From Dirofilaria immitis (Eukaryota; Nematoda; Chromadorea; Rhabditida; Onchocercidae), in contig JAKNDB010000068.1 in NCBI GenBank assembly GCA_024305405.1, forward strand, positions 10,463,501-10,527,500: DNA of 64,000 bases, written 5' to 3'. The position numbers and the translations under genes were made by a program. This document shows, in pieces, positions 63,509-64,000 of this stretch; the stretch's first letter is position 1; the number at the start of each line of letters is the position of its first letter. The notes below the pieces were generated by a model. That model saw nothing but the letters and a program-made list of their open reading frames with translations, ran no database searches and was not told where the DNA came from.

Positions 63509-63900
63509 TTATACATATAGTCTTGTTGCTGTTTCATTAAGAAAACGTGGTCGACGCCAAGTGCTTGCTTTCGTGATAATAAGATAAGCTCTAAAGAAAT
63601 TCTTCTTTGTTTCTAACCTTCGACTAAACCTTTTAAAACTGAAACCCTTTACGATAAGAATAACGAAAAAAGGAAAATTACACAGCAACAATATATTTAA
63701 TTGTAATTAACCAACATTGTATCTCTAGCAGTAGCAATACGACTTGAGGTAAGGACACACTAGACATGAGCCTCCTGAAATATATTTGCAGTATGTTGTC
63801 AAATTACCCTTGCCCATTTAAGAACTCACCAATGCTATCAACTGCTAACATGTCATAACCTTGATAAATTTAATTCCCACAAGAGATGAATGTACCGTTT
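63509..63900 (-). CDS. 3' end of an unidentified gene (runs off right edge)
   Basis: Two exons agree in phase: 63860-63900, after a CTCACAG acceptor (KRYIHLLWELNLS), and 63509-63590, after TTTCTTTAG (starts AYLIITKASTWRRPR, ends NETATRLYV and TAA). The C-terminus ends in a hydrophobic valine and could be a PDZ ligand, but that is a guess. The family is not recognised. Upstream exons lie outside the window. Confidence 0.45.
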
Positions 63901-64000
63901 CTGTGAGATGGGAAAGAAATAGGAATCCATAAATAAATGAAGCGTAGTTCGGAGAAATTAGTCAAGAAATCTTTTCCTAAACACATCACAATCTTTTCTC

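Noticed and set aside
1..64000. CRISPR arrays, bacterial operons or insertion sequences
   Set aside because: No regularly spaced repeats, no transposase, and all recognised genes have nematode-type introns.

Overview
The window looks like nuclear DNA of a nematode, probably a spirurid or filarial species. The evidence is AT-rich intergenic sequence, small exons split by introns of about 50 to 1500 bp with TTTCAG-like acceptors, a cuticle collagen with the nematode-specific N-terminal domain, a patched-related (PTR) protein, likely spliced-leader acceptors just upstream of several start codons, and a T-rich nuclear copy of a nematode-type mitochondrial nad4. The clade assignment is inference. 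Most genes here are interrupted, so the models below were rebuilt by joining exons whose splice phases agree.

Layout. 1-0.9 kb: 5' part of a cuticle collagen (-). 2.3-6.6 kb: MLH1 (+). 6.7-14.0 kb: PTR family protein (-), tail to tail with MLH1. 14-18.7 kb: mostly empty, with two short related coding-like exons near 16.3 and 17.3 kb. 18.8-20.9 kb: RING finger protein with an acidic tail (-). 22.9-27.3 kb: ITFG1/LNKN-1-like FG-GAP membrane protein (-). 28.3-35.8 kb: POP1 subunit of RNase P/MRP (-), with a MEC-8/RBPMS-type RRM fragment inside one intron. 36.3-38.2 kb: mitochondrial ribosomal protein S17 (-). 38.3 kb: small ORF (+). 40.5-44.1 kb: LIS1 (-). 48.3-54.2 kb: an unrecognised multi-exon gene (-). 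55.1-57.3 kb: RAD9 (-). 57.7-58.5 kb: NAT9 acetyltransferase (+), divergent from RAD9. 58.7-59.1 kb: NUMT of nad4. 60.5 kb: Kunitz-like remnant (-). Right edge: last two exons of an unidentified gene (-).

The genes are mostly unrelated housekeeping functions: DNA repair and checkpoint (MLH1, RAD9), RNA processing (POP1), mitochondrial translation (S17), dynein regulation (LIS1). MRPS17 and POP1 lie head to tail 535 bp apart with an acceptor just before the POP1 start, so they may form an operon.

The most striking feature is a repeated one-base deficit at short homopolymers inside otherwise well-conserved exons of at least six genes. Restoring one base repairs both the reading frame and the exon phase in most of these cases. 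This points to uncorrected indel errors in the assembly, although the PTR gene carries enough of them (five) that real decay should be excluded. No clearly new biological system was found. The best candidates for undescribed biology are the unrecognised gene at 48-54 kb, the nested RRM fragment, and the non-canonical splice sites in LIS1 and ITFG1.
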